Positions 61,615 to 64,000 of a DNA stretch of 64,000 nucleotides are shown piece by piece. Where the stretch lies: the NCBI GenBank assembly GCA_002415785.1, contig DIAJ01000037.1, positions 3,331-67,330 of the forward strand. Direction: 5' to 3'. The translations under genes and the position numbers were made by a program. Below the pieces are notes generated by a model, which saw only the letters and a list, made by a program, of their open reading frames with translations, was not told the DNA's origin and did not search any database. The stretch is from Flavobacteriales bacterium UBA5081. Lineage in GTDB: Bacteria > Bacteroidota > Bacteroidia > Flavobacteriales_E > Vicingaceae. Positions within the stretch are counted from its first letter, which is position 1. Every line of letters starts with the position of its first letter.

Positions 61615-61968
61615 ATGATGAAAACCGAAAAGCTAGACGTTCAAAAGTTTTTGGAGGAAATAAAGGTAATCGATACAGAGAAATCTAAAGTCCTCATTAA
61701 AATACGACAAATCATATTTGATTTGTTCCCAAAAACTGATGAAAGAATAATGTATGGTGGAATCGTTTTCTTTTTTAATGATGAAATGTTTAGTGGCTTA
61801 TTTTTAAATAAGAAGCATGTTACAGTCGAGTTTTCTAAAGGATTTCTAATGCAGGATCCGCATGCTTTACTTGAAGGCAAAGGAAAATATAGAAGACATT
61901 TAAAGTTAAAGTCTATGGAGGACATTGTAAATAATGACTTAGCCTTTTTCGTGCAACAAGCACTGTAA
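61615..61968 (+). CDS. DUF1801-domain protein
   Basis: About 117 residues. DUF1801/YdhG-like fold: VLIKIRQIIFDLFPKTDERIMYGGI, FLNKKHVTVEFSKGF, GKGKYRRHLKLKSMEDI. Known structures show a small alpha/beta barrel; the biochemical role is unclear. Start at either of two adjacent ATGs (61615, 61618). It follows the last attC-like site 28 bases downstream; no palindrome was found after it, so the array seems to end here or to be degraded. Confidence 0.8.
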   Translation: MMKTEKLDVQKFLEEIKVIDTEKSKVLIKIRQIIFDLFPKTDERIMYGGIVFFFNDEMFSGLFLNKKHVTVEFSKGFLMQDPHALLEGKGKYRRHLKLKSMEDIVNNDLAFFVQQAL

Positions 61969-62028
61969 ATAGAACATTAGTAACTTAAAAGAAGACAAAA
62001 TGAATGAAATCAATATTAATAAAATCTT

Positions 62029-62439
62029 GTGATAGTGAGATACAGTAATAAACGATTCCTTTTCATTCCTTTAATTATTTTCTTTTTGAGTTGCACTAAG
62101 CTTTTTGCTCAAAATACTGATCGATTGATTGGTAAATGGGAATTATTATCAATTGAAACCGACACGGCTAAAATTGAGTTTCCAAAATCCGAAAAATTCA
62201 AGCTTATCATATCAAAAGATAGTTTACAGTATAATTTGTCAGTAAATTCTTGTTGGACAGAATATCAAATCGAAGATTCTAAGATTATTTATCACTCTAT
62301 AGCTTGCACTGAAATTTGTTGTGACGATGACAATAGTAGTTTAATTAACTACTCCGGGACATATAATATTGAGGGCAATAAATTGTTCATTAAAAATAAG
62401 ATGGGCGTTTATCAGCTTAATCGTATTAAAGAAGATTGA
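62029..62439 (+). CDS. Secreted lipocalin-like protein
   Basis: 136 residues. Signal peptide ending KLFAQ, then a small beta barrel starting DRLIGKWELLSIETD, as in lipocalin-like (DUF5004/META-type) proteins, and ending KNKMGVYQLNRI. Three cysteines are near the middle (ACTEICCDDD). The start codon is uncertain: GTG at 62029 or GTG at 62035; there is no ATG. Confidence 0.6.
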   Translation: MIVRYSNKRFLFIPLIIFFLSCTKLFAQNTDRLIGKWELLSIETDTAKIEFPKSEKFKLIISKDSLQYNLSVNSCWTEYQIEDSKIIYHSIACTEICCDDDNSSLINYSGTYNIEGNKLFIKNKMGVYQLNRIKED

Positions 62440-62471
62440 AGTGATTTGTCTTTTTCTCTGTCTTTTAACAA

Positions 62472-63638
62472 TTACCTATAAGCCGAATAAAAATGATTCA
62501 ACTTTGCCGTTACTTGATTAAAAATGGGCTGAGTGAAAGCAACAAACAAGTCCTGTGGAGGCGGAGGAGGCACTTCTTCGGCACGAATAATTTCCCAATC
62601 CTCTTTATTTAGCGCTTTTTCATCTCCATTAAAGTTGCCCCACCTTGTGATCCAGACATATTCGCCGGGCAGTTTTTCCTGACTTAAAACCCTTGAAGTG
62701 TAAGGGTCAATGATTTTCAAATCCAATAGTCCGTTTGAGCTGAGTTCTTTATGGTGCACGGTAAGTTTTGCATTTACTGTTCCGTAAACGTCGAGCATTT
62801 CACCATTAGAGTCTTTAACGCTTCCAATAATTACACTGTCTTTCGATCTTACTTCTTCTGTTACTCTGTGGTAAACTTGTCCCACCGAAAAGTAGTCAAA
62901 CTTCAGTTTTACAATTTGATCCGGCATTTCTATAGAAAGTGACTGAGCTTCTTTAGGTGTATAAAATCGCACAAATGGAGAAACCTGCATTTGCATTAAA
63001 AAGTCCTGAACTTTATTGTAAAAGAAATCAGCGCTAATGTCCAACATGGCTGAACCGGTGGTAATTTCTTCAATTACTACTTTGGTGGTGGCTTGCCAAC
63101 GTGCTTCCTCCATTTTATCACGCACCTGAGCGTATCCCGGAACCAATTCATTGGCTTTTTCAAAATGATAGTAGGCATCCATCGCTTTGGTTTTGTCGTT
63201 TTGCTGAATGGATTCTGTTAATAAGTTTTCGCCCATCGAATAGCGTACTTCAGCACCGTTCTGGGCAGCTGTTGCTTGTTCCGAAATAAATGATTGTGGA
63301 TTGCGAATGGTATTCAAACAAGAGGGACATCTACGAATTTCATCGTAAATGCGGTTGAGTTGCTTGTATTCATAGTAAATATTTTCCTGAGCAAAAGGAT
63401 CGTTGCTTTGTTTAATTCGCTGAATATTGTCTTTATGCCATTTCAAAGTAATAGGATAGCCGTAACGCAAGGTTTCCTTAGCTCTTTTGTTGTTAGGGCT
63501 TTGGCGTAAGCGATTGATGGCTTTAAATAAACCCTCATCGTAGTTGCCTTTTTCAAAGGCCTTTTTCCCGGAGCTGCAGCTAAAGTAAATACTGATTAAA
63601 AAGAAGCTGCTTAAAAGAAGTAGGTATTTTCTCATCAT
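62472..63638 (-). CDS. Lipoprotein with TPR-like N-terminal half
   Basis: 388 residues. Lipobox IYFSC, then KKAFEKGNYDEGLFKAINRLR and AMDAYYHFEKANELVPGYAQVRDKM, both TPR-like. The C-terminal half is beta-rich and ends in a PPPPPQ linker and a helix. No enzyme motif. It resembles large outer-membrane lipoproteins of Bacteroidota with unknown function. Convergent with the lipocalin-like gene (32-base gap). Confidence 0.7.
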   Translation of the reverse strand: MMRKYLLLLSSFFLISIYFSCSSGKKAFEKGNYDEGLFKAINRLRQSPNNKRAKETLRYGYPITLKWHKDNIQRIKQSNDPFAQENIYYEYKQLNRIYDEIRRCPSCLNTIRNPQSFISEQATAAQNGAEVRYSMGENLLTESIQQNDKTKAMDAYYHFEKANELVPGYAQVRDKMEEARWQATTKVVIEEITTGSAMLDISADFFYNKVQDFLMQMQVSPFVRFYTPKEAQSLSIEMPDQIVKLKFDYFSVGQVYHRVTEEVRSKDSVIIGSVKDSNGEMLDVYGTVNAKLTVHHKELSSNGLLDLKIIDPYTSRVLSQEKLPGEYVWITRWGNFNGDEKALNKEDWEIIRAEEVPPPPPQDLFVAFTQPIFNQVTAKLNHFYSAYR

Positions 63639-63676
63639 AAATGGGGGCTTTGGCTAAGTGTAATTAAAAATGATGC

Positions 63677-63684
63677 CAAAGATA
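63677..63684 (-). promoter_or_regulatory. -7 element of the TPR-like lipoprotein gene
   Basis: Minus-strand TATCTTTG, perfect TAnnTTTG, about 39 bases before the ATG at 63638. Confidence 0.5.
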
Positions 63685-63743
63685 GCGCTTACGAATAAAA
63701 GGGGAATAGGTTGAGTGTTTTTTTTGAGTTTAGAATATAGAGA

Positions 63744-64000
63744 AAAGACCGCTTCGCTGCAAGAATCAAGAAGTAAGAGGTTTTGCATTTATAGACTGAG
63801 AATAAAGTACCAATTCTCGCGACAGCGAGAAAGTTTCAGCTTTCACTGTTTCATATTTCATATTTTCTAAGAGTGCCTAAAGTACTTAAAGTTTGAAGTA
63901 CTTAAAGTTGAAGGTTTTTACCTTAATGAAAGCCTTAATTTGCTTCACTTCTTAATGTTGAAAAAGAAGCAAGAAACAAGACCGCTTCGCTGCAAGATTC
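63744..64000. repeat. Short repeats and hairpin at the right end
   Basis: The word AAGACCGCTTCGCTGCAAGA occurs at 63745-63764 and again at 63978-63997. Between them lie the hairpin TCTCGC-GACA-GCGAGA (63817-63832) and two copies of AAGTACTTAAAGTT (63890s and 63898-63911). No coding region was found in 63685-64000. Such words are typical of dispersed intergenic repeats in Bacteroidota. Confidence 0.5.

Noticed and set aside
63744..64000. Repeats at the right end considered as a CRISPR array
   Set aside because: Only two copies of the word occur, with unequal spacing of more than 200 bases, and there are no cas genes.

Overview
The window looks like a chromosome segment of a member of the Bacteroidota, probably Flavobacteriales or a close relative. 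The evidence is the low G+C content, many perfect TAnnTTTG promoter elements of the Bacteroidota type, a secreted metalloprotease ending in a type IX secretion sorting domain, a PafA-type phosphatase, a hypoxanthine phosphoribosyltransferase-adenylate kinase fusion, the futalosine menaquinone enzyme MqnE, and many lipoproteins. The exact taxon is inference.

Housekeeping blocks: 0-7.8 kb holds a SUMF1-domain protein, hldD, a membrane protein, M23 peptidase-merR and alaS. 13.3-26.7 kb holds a sigma-54 activator downstream of an ABC-2 exporter, a beta-helix lipoprotein, a thioredoxin-like protein, mnmD, yceI, dinB, uvrB and the proline operon proC-proB-proA. 27.0-37.0 kb holds a MepB-like gene, purK-purE-dehydratase, the hpt-adk fusion, a PAS/SpoIIE phosphatase, and obgE-PAP2-crcB-alkaline phosphatase. 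37.1-40.3 kb holds two helical-repeat proteins flanking a very small acidic peptide gene. 40.3-52.8 kb holds padR-pspC, terC, mqnE, a metalloprotease, an AddB-like nuclease, a YwqK protein with mnmA, and two orphan proteins.

Accessory blocks are at 7.9-13.3 kb and 52.8-62.4 kb. Their genes all read rightward, except the two ssb copies, and lie between long imperfect palindromes that behave like integron attC sites. In three cassettes the first 9-10 bases after the left crossover (GTT...) are the exact reverse complement of the bases that open the palindrome at the right end, as expected for excised and reinserted circular cassettes. Cargo includes an OLD-like ATPase/TOPRIM protein, an OmpA-like protein, a three-gene nicotinamide riboside uptake and salvage unit (TonB receptor, PnuC, NadR; the receptor carries an in-frame stop), a PIN-domain toxin-antitoxin pair, small lipoproteins and a DUF1801 protein. 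No integrase is present in the window.

Two copies of a roughly 670-bp segment (52753-53418 and 59413-60084) each carry a tail-less ssb and end in an almost identical, non-palindromic 62-63 bp block whose last bases are the GTT at which a cassette begins. These blocks look like attI-type docking sites linked to ssb. One attC-like site is interrupted by the 5' part of a group II intron. At the left block a dead antitoxin (7883-8041) and a dead ParE/RelE toxin (13035-13282) sit on either side of the array, as if it had landed in a toxin-antitoxin operon.
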